Below, piece after piece: positions 56,413-64,000 of a stretch of 64,000 nt of DNA. Where the stretch lies: the NCBI RefSeq assembly GCF_007474535.1, contig NZ_VKNW01000007.1, positions 62,001 through 126,000 of the forward strand, given 5' to 3'. The stretch is from Chryseobacterium echinoideorum (GTDB taxonomy: Bacteria; Bacteroidota; Bacteroidia; Flavobacteriales; Weeksellaceae). The stretch's first letter is position 1; every line of letters begins with the position of its first letter. The position numbers were made by a program, and so were the translations under genes. The notes below the pieces were generated by a model. That model had not been told where the DNA came from and did not search any database. It saw only the letters and a program-made list of their open reading frames with translations.

Positions 56413-56829
56413 ATGGAAAATCGCTGCCCAAAATGCAACATAGACAAAGTGGTTAAAAGCGGAATTGTAAACAACAAGCAACGCTTTCTATGCAAAGACT
56501 GCAACTATTACTTCACAGTAAAAAAACTAGGAAAACAAATAGACGATTATTATGTAACCAAAGCTTTACAGCTGTATCTTGAGGGTTTAAGTTTTCGTGA
56601 AATTGAAAGAATTATTGGTGTCTCTCATGTTACGATCAGCTCATGGATCAAGAAATACAATATTACAAGACCTCCTCATTCTGAATTTCATCCGGTTTAT
56701 AAAATCTTAAAACAAAATGAGCTGATTGACTACATGAGCAAAGAAGAAAATCTCAAGAATTCAGGATTAATTATCACGCAGTTTGCGGATAAATATATGC
56801 TGATCAAATGGGAGCGATTTAAAAAATAA
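56413..56829 (+). CDS. InsA-like zinc-ribbon/HTH DNA-binding protein
   Basis: A 138-aa protein. CPKC (residues 5-8) and CKDC (27-30) form the zinc ribbon found at the N-terminus of IS1 InsA and IS1595-type transposases. A helix-turn-helix follows (about 50-85, GLSFREIERIIGVSHVTISSWIKKYN). There is no DDE catalytic domain, no insB frame and no terminal inverted repeats nearby, so it looks like a domesticated regulator rather than an active insertion sequence. It precedes a transport and sensing cluster on the same strand and may control it. Confidence 0.75.
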   Translation: MENRCPKCNIDKVVKSGIVNNKQRFLCKDCNYYFTVKKLGKQIDDYYVTKALQLYLEGLSFREIERIIGVSHVTISSWIKKYNITRPPHSEFHPVYKILKQNELIDYMSKEENLKNSGLIITQFADKYMLIKWERFKK

Positions 56830-57059
56830 ACCGGAATAATTATGAGTTATAAACTATGAGCTATGCAGATATCAAACTCATTATTAAATATTTAAATATC
56901 AATAAACTAACTAGTTTAAAATTAAAGATTTCTCATTTATAATTCACAAATCATCACTTGTAACTATACTATTAGCATTTATATATATTAAATTTTTGTA
57001 ATTAAATTATTAATTCCAATTTGGCTTTCATAAAATAACAGCCAAAAAATTAATAATTT

Positions 57060-58439
57060 ATGAAGAAAATATTAAGTTTTATTGGATTAGCTTTAATCAG
57101 CAGTTCTTTATACTCACAAGGTTCTACGGATTATGGAAGTGGTTTAAAAATAAATCTCAATCCTAATGGAGATAAATATGTGCGATTTATTCTTTGGGAT
57201 CAGTTCTGGATCAGAAATTCTGACATGAATCCCGGAAGTATGGTCGGAGGTGAAGCTACCGACAACACCTGGAACTTAGGAAACCGAAGAGCACGTATTT
57301 TAGCGTATGCACAGATCAGTAAAAGATACATGGTTCTTGCGCACATCGGAATGAATAACCAAACTTTTATTAACGGAGGAGCAACTGGAACATCTGGAAC
57401 AGGAAGCTACGGAAACGGCAAAAAACCTCAGCTTTTCTTTCATGATGCATGGAATGAATATGCTGTTATATTACCGGGAGAAGCAGGAAAATTCAGTCTC
57501 ACTTTAGGTGGTGGTCTTCATTATTATATGGGACTTTCTCGTATGACCATGGCTTCAACATTAAATTTCCTTACAGTAGACTCCCCTATTTTCAGTTGGC
57601 CGTTGATTGATAATTCTGATCAGTTTGCAAGACAAATGGGTGTTTTTGCTAAAGGAAAATACGGCAAGTTTGAATATCGAATGAGTTTAAACAAGCCATT
57701 TGCAACTGATCTTACTCCAGCCAACACTTTAAATCCTGATAATGCAGTTGCGGTTGATAATAACGGAAACCCCAACTGGTCTAAAGCAGGTTATTTTGAA
57801 TATCAGTTCTTAGATTCAGAAGCAAACACACTGCCTTACAAAGTGGGATCTTATTTAGGAACCAAAAAAGTTTTCAATCTGGGTGCAGGGTTTTATCATC
57901 AAAAAGACGGAACCAGAACTTCAGTGAATTCAAACATTGAAAAACATGACATCACCCTCCTTTCTGCAGATGCTTTTGCAGATATTCCTTTGGGAAATGC
58001 CAAAAACAAAATGGCTGTTTCTGCATACGCAGGTTACTTTAATTATCAATTCGGACCCAATTATGTAAGAAATCTTGGAATCATGAATATTGCAGCCAAT
58101 GATCCCAACTTTGTCGGGCAACGAGCAATTGCAGGACCGGGAAATTTACAACCAATGATAGGTACAGGTGACATCATTTACGCTCAGGCTGGCTTACTGC
58201 TTCCCAATCAGGCAGAAAAGCCGAAAATCAGAATTCAGCCGTTTGCAGCTTATACTCACAAAAATTTTGATGCTTATGAGAAGTCTTCTTCTCAGTTTGA
58301 TGTAGGAGCCAACTGGTTTTTAGATGGTCATCATGCTAAAATTACTACTCAATATTCTACGAGACCTGTTTATACAAGCCCCACAGAAAGCCCGACCTCT
58401 AAAGGAGAGTTCATTATCCAGCTCCAAATTTATCTCTAA
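57060..58439 (+). CDS. Outer-membrane porin
   Basis: A 459-aa protein with a signal peptide (MKKILSFIGLALISSSLYSQ) and an extended series of amphipathic strands with aromatic girdles, ending in a C-terminal strand with a terminal aromatic pattern (EFIIQLQIYL). This is typical of outer-membrane beta barrels. It is followed 35 nt later by an MFS transporter gene, so outer- and inner-membrane passage of one substrate may be paired. The substrate is not readable, but the acyl-CoA synthetase downstream hints at a carboxylate. Confidence 0.8.
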   Translation: MKKILSFIGLALISSSLYSQGSTDYGSGLKINLNPNGDKYVRFILWDQFWIRNSDMNPGSMVGGEATDNTWNLGNRRARILAYAQISKRYMVLAHIGMNNQTFINGGATGTSGTGSYGNGKKPQLFFHDAWNEYAVILPGEAGKFSLTLGGGLHYYMGLSRMTMASTLNFLTVDSPIFSWPLIDNSDQFARQMGVFAKGKYGKFEYRMSLNKPFATDLTPANTLNPDNAVAVDNNGNPNWSKAGYFEYQFLDSEANTLPYKVGSYLGTKKVFNLGAGFYHQKDGTRTSVNSNIEKHDITLLSADAFADIPLGNAKNKMAVSAYAGYFNYQFGPNYVRNLGIMNIAANDPNFVGQRAIAGPGNLQPMIGTGDIIYAQAGLLLPNQAEKPKIRIQPFAAYTHKNFDAYEKSSSQFDVGANWFLDGHHAKITTQYSTRPVYTSPTESPTSKGEFIIQLQIYL

Positions 58440-58474
58440 AATTTCATTCTTAATTAAAAATAAAATCTAGTAAT

Positions 58475-60055
58475 ATGAACCAGCAACATCACGACAGCTA
58501 CGAGAATATGACCGACAAGCAAAAAAACCGCACCATTTGGAGCGTTATCACGGCATCATCTCTCGGCACTCTTATAGAATGGTATGATTTCTATATTTTT
58601 GGAAGCCTTGCCATTGTTTTAGCAACCAAATTTTTCCCGGCAGACAATCCCACCGCGGCATTTTTATCCACCTTGGCAACTTTTGCGGCAGGGTTTGTAG
58701 TAAGACCTTTCGGAGCTTTATTCTTCGGAAGATTAGGAGATATTATCGGAAGAAAATATACTTTTCTGGTTACTTTATTAATTATGGGATTCTCAACATT
58801 CCTTATCGGATGTATTCCCAGCTATGAAACTATCGGATTCTTAGCACCTGTTTTAGTTCTAATTTTAAGACTTTTACAAGGTCTGGCGTTAGGAGGAGAA
58901 TACGGCGGAGCTGCAACGTATGTCGCAGAATACGCACAGCCACACAGAAGAGGTTACTGGACATCGTGGATTCAGACCACTGCAACGGCAGGACTTTTTA
59001 TCTCTCTGATTGTTATTCTTGTTACGAAAAGTTCACTTTCAGCCGAAGAATTTGATACTTGGGGATGGAGAGTGCCGTTCTGGATTTCAATTTTGATGGT
59101 GGGAGTTTCTTACATCATCAGAAAAAACATGAAAGAATCTCCTTTGTTTGCAAAAGCGAAGAGCGAGGGAAAAACTTCAAAAAACCCTTTAAAAGAAAGC
59201 TTCGGAAATAAGTTTAATTTCAAATTTGTTTTGCTGGCTTTATTTGGAGCAGCAATGGGACAGGGTGTAATTTGGTACACCGGACAATTCTACGCCATGA
59301 GCTTCCTGCAGAAAGTGATGAATGTAGAATCTGCACAGGTAGATTCATTGATGGCAACCGCATTATTTTTAGGAACTCCATTTTTTGTATTTTTCGGATG
59401 GCTGTCTGATAAAGTAGGAAGAAAAGCCATTATGATGACCGGGATGCTGATTGCTATTTTAGCCTATAGACCAATTTATGATGCCATGTACAAAAGCATT
59501 AATATAGAAGCAAAAACAGTCGCCGATAATGGCATTACTGAAAAGCGAACCGCTAAAGTTCATAAAGAAATTGCAGCAGACAGCCTGATCACTTTCCACA
59601 AAGAAACAGTTTATACCGATGGAACTTTAATAAAAAAAGACAGTATCGTTCATTGGTCTATCAACGGTCCGGTAATGAAAGAAGGAAAAGCTGAAGAGCC
59701 TAAAGTATCAAAATCTGTTACTTTGAGCGACAGCACAAAATGGTATCTGGTTTTCCTTATCTTTATTCAGGTAATTTTTGTAACGATGGTTTATGGTCCG
59801 ATTGCAGCGTTTTTGGTAGAAATGTTCCCGGTGAGAATCCGTTATACATCTATGTCATTGCCTTATCATATCGGTAACGGGGTTTTCGGAGGTCTTCTTC
59901 CTGCTGTTGCCACCTATCTTGTGACTACAGGAAAAGAAGCAGGGCATGCAACTTGGTATCTTGAAGGGCTTTGGTATCCTATCGGTGTAGCAGGAGTCTG
60001 TTTAATCATAGGATTGATTTATCTTAAAAATAAAAACAGCAATATCCACGATTAA
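58475..60055 (+). CDS. MFS transporter, metabolite:H+ symporter type
   Basis: A 526-aa inner-membrane carrier with 12 predicted helices. The MHS-family marks are SLGTLIEWYDFYIFGS near the N-terminus, FGRLGDIIGRKYTF (loop 2-3) and LALGGEYGGAATYVAEY. An extra soluble segment of about 90 residues (about 335-425, rich in Lys, Asp and Thr) interrupts the second half before helix TKWYLVFLIFIQ, where most relatives have a short loop. Known MHS substrates include carboxylates such as citrate and alpha-ketoglutarate. Here acetate or propionate is inferred from the neighbours. Confidence 0.9.
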   Translation: MNQQHHDSYENMTDKQKNRTIWSVITASSLGTLIEWYDFYIFGSLAIVLATKFFPADNPTAAFLSTLATFAAGFVVRPFGALFFGRLGDIIGRKYTFLVTLLIMGFSTFLIGCIPSYETIGFLAPVLVLILRLLQGLALGGEYGGAATYVAEYAQPHRRGYWTSWIQTTATAGLFISLIVILVTKSSLSAEEFDTWGWRVPFWISILMVGVSYIIRKNMKESPLFAKAKSEGKTSKNPLKESFGNKFNFKFVLLALFGAAMGQGVIWYTGQFYAMSFLQKVMNVESAQVDSLMATALFLGTPFFVFFGWLSDKVGRKAIMMTGMLIAILAYRPIYDAMYKSINIEAKTVADNGITEKRTAKVHKEIAADSLITFHKETVYTDGTLIKKDSIVHWSINGPVMKEGKAEEPKVSKSVTLSDSTKWYLVFLIFIQVIFVTMVYGPIAAFLVEMFPVRIRYTSMSLPYHIGNGVFGGLLPAVATYLVTTGKEAGHATWYLEGLWYPIGVAGVCLIIGLIYLKNKNSNIHD

Positions 60056-60100
60056 CAGAAGTTTTCACTAAAAAAATTATTAATTTTAAATCTAACTAAA

Positions 60101-60325
60101 ATGAACGGATTAAAAAAAATATTAGGCATTATATGGATCATTATCGCTCTTGCGGTGGCTTATCTGGGAATAACCGTAATGGGTGTCCCAAAAATAACAT
60201 CGGGGAAACAGGAAGATCTTGTATTCGGAATCATTATACTTTTTATTCTGGTTCCTATTGTCTCTGGCGGAATGGCAATTTTCGGATATTACTCTTTGAC
60301 AGGAGAATATTCTGACGATAAGTAA
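60101..60325 (+). CDS. Small two-helix membrane protein
   Basis: 74 aa: helix one about 5-28 (ILGIIWIIIALAVAYLGITVM), a short polar loop, helix two about 43-65, and an acidic tail. It begins 45 nt after the MFS gene. Similar tiny proteins accompany MFS or SLC5 transporters in Bacteroidota, so it may be a transporter accessory subunit. The family name is uncertain. Confidence 0.7.
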   Translation: MNGLKKILGIIWIIIALAVAYLGITVMGVPKITSGKQEDLVFGIIILFILVPIVSGGMAIFGYYSLTGEYSDDK

Positions 60326-60419
60326 ATTATAAATGTTAGATGATAATTGATGGATAATTCTATTCATCAATTATCTTTCTGATCAATGTGTACCAATTAT
60401 AATAAATCATCATTCAATC

Positions 60420-60614
60420 ATGAAAAAACGTCACGAACAAAAACTGATCATTCTGAGCGTAGGTCTGCTGATTGCTTTCAGCATTCCTGTTTCCCTGCTT
60501 TTCAATAGCGAGAAAGAGGTTTTAGGCTTTCCAAGAATTCTGGTGTACATTTTTTCTGTCTGGATGATTTCTATTATGATTTCTTTTTTCATTGTAAAAA
60601 AATATGATGAGTAG
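60420..60614 (+). CDS. Small two-helix membrane protein coupled to the sensor kinase
   Basis: 64 aa, basic at the start (MKKRHEQK), with helices at about 9-27 and 39-60. Its last codons overlap the SLC5-kinase start by 11 nt. The position and two-helix shape resemble the small subunits (DUF485/DUF4212) encoded before SLC5 symporters such as ActP, so it may stabilise or regulate the symporter domain. Confidence 0.75.
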   Translation: MKKRHEQKLIILSVGLLIAFSIPVSLLFNSEKEVLGFPRILVYIFSVWMISIMISFFIVKKYDE

Positions 60615-63294
60615 TTTCGCATTATTCACTGTTGTTCTTATTTATCTGGCTCTTCTGTTTCTTGTTGCTTATTTGGCAGAAAAGAAAAAAAGTAAGTTCT
60701 GGATCAACAATCCTTACATCTACGCTTTATCTCTTGCTGTATATTGCACTGCATGGACGTATTACGGAAGCATTGGTGTTGCTGCAACCAGCGGACTCAA
60801 TTATCTTCCTGTTTACATTGGTCCGGTTATCATTATTCCTGCATGGATTTACATTAATACAAGAATTGTCCGTATTTCAAGGATCAATAAGATAAGTAGT
60901 CTTGCAGACTTTATCTCTTTACGATACGGAAACAGCAGAAGTTTCAGTGCTATTATCACTTTGGTGTGCATATTGGCAATTATTCCTTACATCGGTCTAC
61001 AAATCAGAGCAATTTCCGAAACTTTTCATTTGGTAACAGAAACGGCAATATCTAAAAACATTTTAAATGACAGCGCAACTTTTGTTGTGGTTTTAATTGC
61101 AGTATTCTCATCATATTACGGAACTAAATATGTAGATGCCTCAGAAAAAAGATTAGGAATTATTTCAGCAATAGCTTTAGAGAGTTTTCTTAAACTTTTT
61201 TTCATTATTATTTTAGGTTTATTTGTGATTTATTTTGCATTTGACGGATTTTCAGATCTTTACAACAAGGCAAGTAAATTTCCTGATTTTAAGGCTAAAA
61301 ATACTTTCAACGGAGTGGAAGGCGCCATGAATTGGATGGTTCTCTGCATGATTTCAGGAACCGCAATTTGTATTCTTCCTAGACAGTTCCATACAGCTAT
61401 TGTAGAAAACAGACAGGAAAAACACATTAAAACAGCCATTTGGTTTTTTCCTTTATATTTATTGGTTTTCACGGTGTTTATTTTCCCGATTGCATGGGGC
61501 GGAAGATTACTGTTTGATGGTCAGAATGTAAATCCGGAGTTCTATTCTATTTTAATTCCACAGTATTTTGATAATACTTTAATCACCGTTTTGGTATTTC
61601 TTGGTGGTTTAAGTTCATCAATTTCGATGATTATTATATCGTCAATTACTTTGTCCATCATGCTTTCCAACAACCTGATTATTCCTTATGGATTATTGGG
61701 CAAATTTAAAGCTGAAAATGAAACTCAAAATACAAGAAACATTACCAATATTCGAAAGTTTTCAATTTTTGGACTGATTATTTTAGCTTTTGTCTTTTAT
61801 AAATATTTTATTCTGAAAACTTCGCTCGATTCTGTAGGATTGATTTCCTTTGTCGTTATCGCACAGTTGGCTCCCGCATTTTTCGGAGCCATATTCTGGA
61901 GAAGAGGAAGTTATAAAGGAGCAATTACCGGACTTATAGCAGGTTTAATCATCTGTTATTTCGGCTTAATTATTCCTCAGTATTATTTTTCTTACAATCA
62001 GGAACTAAAAGGAATTTTACGGGAGATGTATGATGCTTTCCAGTTTTTTGATATTACATTTTTAGACCGTATTCCGGAAATTTTCTTTTGGTCTATCCTT
62101 GTAAACACAGGTTTATTCACCATTTTATCGGTAAGCATGAAAGGAAATTACCGTGAGAGAAATTTTGCCGAATTATATGTTGATATTGACAAATACATCC
62201 AAAATCATGAAAACGCTTTTATCTGGAGAGGAACCGCTTATGTTTCGGATATTAAAAATATTCTTGAACGGTTTTTAGGCAAGAGTAAAACCGAACAGGC
62301 AATGCGGATTTTTAATATTAAATACAACATTGATACTCAGGAAGAAACCGCCGATTCAAGATTTATCAAGTTTTCTGAAAATCTTTTGGCAGGAAGGATA
62401 GGAACTGCTTCTGCAAAAATTTTAATTGAAGGCGTTACCAAAGAAGATAAAATTTCTTTAAAAGAAGTTTTAAACATCCTTGAAGAATCTAAGGAAAACA
62501 TTATTCTGAATAAGAAACTGACCGAAAAATCTGAAGAGCTCAAACAGCTTTCTCATGATCTTACCGCAGCCAATGAGAATTTAATAATCAAAGACCGACA
62601 AAAAGACGACTTTTTAGATTCTGTTGCCCACGAATTGCGGACTCCGATCACCGCTATTCGTTCAGCCGGAGAAATTTTAGCCGATGACGATGATATTCCG
62701 TTAGAAATAAAAAAAGAGTTTTTGAACAATATCATTACTGAATCTGATCGTTTAAGTGAAATCATCAATGATATTCTGTATCTGGATAAACTTCAGCATG
62801 GTGAAATTGCTCTGCACATTCAGAAAAACAACATTCTGGAAACGTATAAAAAAGCGTTGAATCCAATTATTCATCTGATTCAACAGAAAAACATTCATAT
62901 AAGCGAGGTTAATCTTCTTAATCAGTATTTGTTTGATTATGACGAAGCGAGAATGATTCAGTTATTTCAGAATATTTTAGGAAATGCTTTGAAATTTACT
63001 GATGAGCAGGGAACTATTCAGACCAAGTTTTTTGACAGAGATAATCAGCTCAATATGACCATTTTCAATACCGGGAAACTTATTCCCGAAGAAGATCTTG
63101 AACTTATTTTTGATAAATTTTACCAGTCAAAAAATCAAAATATAAGAAAACCTTCCGGAAGCGGTCTTGGACTTGCTATTTCAAAAAGAATCGTAGAAGC
63201 ACATTCCGGAACTATAAAAGCAGAAAACAGCGGATTGGGAGTAACCTTTACAATCATTCTTCCCGCAATACATAATAATGAAGTTGAACCATAA
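60604..63294 (+). CDS. SLC5 symporter-STAC-histidine kinase hybrid (CbrA/CrbS type)
   Basis: An 896-aa protein. About 13 helices form a sodium:solute symporter-like domain in residues 1-510. A STAC-like linker and a coiled coil (about 620-665) follow. The kinase core comes next: phospho-acceptor His near 675 (SVAHELRTP), N-box (FQNILGNALKF) and G-box (GSGLGLAISKR). All are intact. Relatives CbrA and CrbS sense or transport small organic nutrients, and CrbS controls acetyl-CoA synthetase. An acyl-CoA synthetase gene begins just downstream here, which supports an acetate-type role. The receiver gene follows by 8 nt. Confidence 0.92.
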   Translation: MMSSFALFTVVLIYLALLFLVAYLAEKKKSKFWINNPYIYALSLAVYCTAWTYYGSIGVAATSGLNYLPVYIGPVIIIPAWIYINTRIVRISRINKISSLADFISLRYGNSRSFSAIITLVCILAIIPYIGLQIRAISETFHLVTETAISKNILNDSATFVVVLIAVFSSYYGTKYVDASEKRLGIISAIALESFLKLFFIIILGLFVIYFAFDGFSDLYNKASKFPDFKAKNTFNGVEGAMNWMVLCMISGTAICILPRQFHTAIVENRQEKHIKTAIWFFPLYLLVFTVFIFPIAWGGRLLFDGQNVNPEFYSILIPQYFDNTLITVLVFLGGLSSSISMIIISSITLSIMLSNNLIIPYGLLGKFKAENETQNTRNITNIRKFSIFGLIILAFVFYKYFILKTSLDSVGLISFVVIAQLAPAFFGAIFWRRGSYKGAITGLIAGLIICYFGLIIPQYYFSYNQELKGILREMYDAFQFFDITFLDRIPEIFFWSILVNTGLFTILSVSMKGNYRERNFAELYVDIDKYIQNHENAFIWRGTAYVSDIKNILERFLGKSKTEQAMRIFNIKYNIDTQEETADSRFIKFSENLLAGRIGTASAKILIEGVTKEDKISLKEVLNILEESKENIILNKKLTEKSEELKQLSHDLTAANENLIIKDRQKDDFLDSVAHELRTPITAIRSAGEILADDDDIPLEIKKEFLNNIITESDRLSEIINDILYLDKLQHGEIALHIQKNNILETYKKALNPIIHLIQQKNIHISEVNLLNQYLFDYDEARMIQLFQNILGNALKFTDEQGTIQTKFFDRDNQLNMTIFNTGKLIPEEDLELIFDKFYQSKNQNIRKPSGSGLGLAISKRIVEAHSGTIKAENSGLGVTFTIILPAIHNNEVEP

Positions 63295-63302
63295 AGAAAA
63301 AA

Positions 63303-63662
63303 ATGAAGAAAATATTAATCGCAGATGACGAACATAAGATTTTAATGTCTCTTGAATATAGTTTCCGAAAAAACGGTTACGAAGTTTTCATTGCCAGAGA
63401 CGGAACCGAAGTTTTGGAGTTTCTAAAGACAATCATTCCCGATGTAATATTATTGGATATTATGATGCCTAATCTTGACGGATACAGCACTTTAGAGGAA
63501 ATAAAGAAAAATGAAAATCTCAAAAACACAAAAGTTCTTTTCCTCAGTGCCAAAAACAATCCTAAAGACATTGAAAAAGGGTTGAGTATGGGAGCCGATG
63601 CGTATGTAACAAAACCTTATTCTATCAAAAAGCTGATGCAGCAGATTGAGGAAATGTTTTGA
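63303..63662 (+). CDS. Single-domain response regulator
   Basis: 119 aa, a receiver domain only. Acidic residues Asp8 and Asp9, phospho-acceptor Asp52 (LLDIMMP), a Ser switch residue (FLSAKN) and Lys near 104 (TKPYS) are all present. There is no output domain, unlike CrbR, which carries a DNA-binding LuxR-type domain. It would need to act through a partner protein, a phosphorelay, or direct interaction. It is coupled to the upstream kinase. Confidence 0.95.
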   Translation: MKKILIADDEHKILMSLEYSFRKNGYEVFIARDGTEVLEFLKTIIPDVILLDIMMPNLDGYSTLEEIKKNENLKNTKVLFLSAKNNPKDIEKGLSMGADAYVTKPYSIKKLMQQIEEMF

Positions 63663-63688
63663 TAAAAGATTGAAAATATAACATATAG

Positions 63689-63786
63689 TTTGTCATTCAG
63701 AACATATACTGAAAGTCTACGAACATAGTTCAAAAGCGAAGTGAGGAATCTAAAAATATAGATTTCTCCTTCGTCGAAATGACAAA
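63689..63786. repeat. Dispersed palindromic element, copy 4
   Basis: Ends TTTGTCATTC and GAAATGACAAA. Inner arms GAATCTA and TAGATTTC flank an A/T loop. It lies between the response regulator and acyl-CoA synthetase genes and could fold as one long hairpin in the transcript. Confidence 0.7.
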
Positions 63787-63821
63787 ATGCACAAAAACCA
63801 AATGAAAAATAAAAAACCAAT

Positions 63822-64000
63822 ATGAATACAGATATTTTATTTAAAAAAAGCATAGAAGAGAAAGAGAACTTCTGGAAAGAACAGGCTCAGGAAATCAGTT
63901 GGTTTGAGTTCCCGAAAACCATTACTTCTAATGACGAAAACCAATACAACCAGTGGTTTTCTGACGGAAAACTAAATATGTGCTATTTATGTATTGATAA
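63822..64000 (+). CDS. Acetyl/propionyl-CoA synthetase, N-terminal part
   Basis: The gene runs off the window after 59 codons. The segment ENFWKEQAQEISWFEFPKT, then QWFSDGKLNMCYLCID, matches the N-terminal ACAS_N region of AMP-forming acetyl- or propionyl-CoA synthetases (AcsA/PrpE). The adenylation domain is not in view. It would activate the carboxylate taken up by the transport genes just upstream. Confidence 0.8.
   Translation, partial: MNTDILFKKSIEEKENFWKEQAQEISWFEFPKTITSNDENQYNQWFSDGKLNMCYLCID

Noticed and set aside
56413..56829. An active IS1-type insertion sequence
   Set aside because: There is no catalytic DDE frame, no terminal inverted repeats and no frameshift partner, only the zinc/HTH part.

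Overview
The window is AT-rich and looks like the chromosome of a Flavobacteriia member, most likely Chryseobacterium or a close relative in the Weeksellaceae. The evidence is protein character (DUF6266, DUF2911, type II-C Cas9, AbiH), the Bacteroidota arginine route through an N-acylornithine carbamoyltransferase, and many promoters matching the Bacteroidota -7 box TAnnTTTG. No rRNA or tRNA gene was seen. Genus is an inference from sequence style, not from a search.

Layout. 1-271 is the end of an unknown gene. 491-10870 (minus) is one long restriction operon, hsdM-hsdS-PD-(D/E)XK nuclease-KAP P-loop NTPase-hsdR, so two accessory genes lie inside a type I R-M system. 10972-12405 holds a DUF6266 protein and a small HTH protein among dispersed repeats. 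12857-17292 is a CRISPR array of 58 repeats of 47 bp and 57 spacers of 30 bp, followed by cas2, cas1 and cas9 (minus, type II-C) and a divergent tracrRNA at about 23010-23091. The first 23 kb is therefore a defence region.

23316-32576 is mostly housekeeping and small accessory genes: trxB, holA, an HsdR-N-like nuclease, a dienelactone hydrolase, a cupin, GNAT, DUF2911 and an ABC ATPase/membrane pair. 32711-37120 is a two-gene unit joining a trypsin-like/subtilisin-like double protease with an M19-like dipeptidase. 37430-37611 is a structured small RNA, probably 6S-Flavo. It is followed by a lipoprotein gene broken by one in-frame TGA and two small orphan genes.

39511-45135 (minus) is the pyrimidine operon pyrB-carA-carB. 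Its leader contains a promoter, a 25-codon leader peptide, a pause-type hairpin, a U-rich tract and an intrinsic terminator whose 5' arm is the end of the peptide gene. This has the architecture of E. coli pyrBI attenuation. An Lrp/AsnC regulator and an AbiH-type abortive infection gene follow. 47045-56252 (minus) is the arginine operon, GNAT-argG-argC-argD-argF'-argB-argE-argH, interrupted by several families of dispersed palindromic repeats.

56413-64000 (plus) looks like a short-chain carboxylate uptake and sensing locus. It has an InsA-like zinc/HTH protein, a porin, an MHS-type MFS transporter, two tiny two-helix membrane proteins, an SLC5-STAC-histidine kinase hybrid (CbrA/CrbS type), a receiver-only response regulator and the start of an acyl-CoA synthetase.

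The most interesting items are the pyrB attenuator, the R-M operon with embedded KAP/nuclease genes and in-frame repeat insertions, the double protease/M19 pair, and two CRISPR spacers that differ almost only at synonymous positions.
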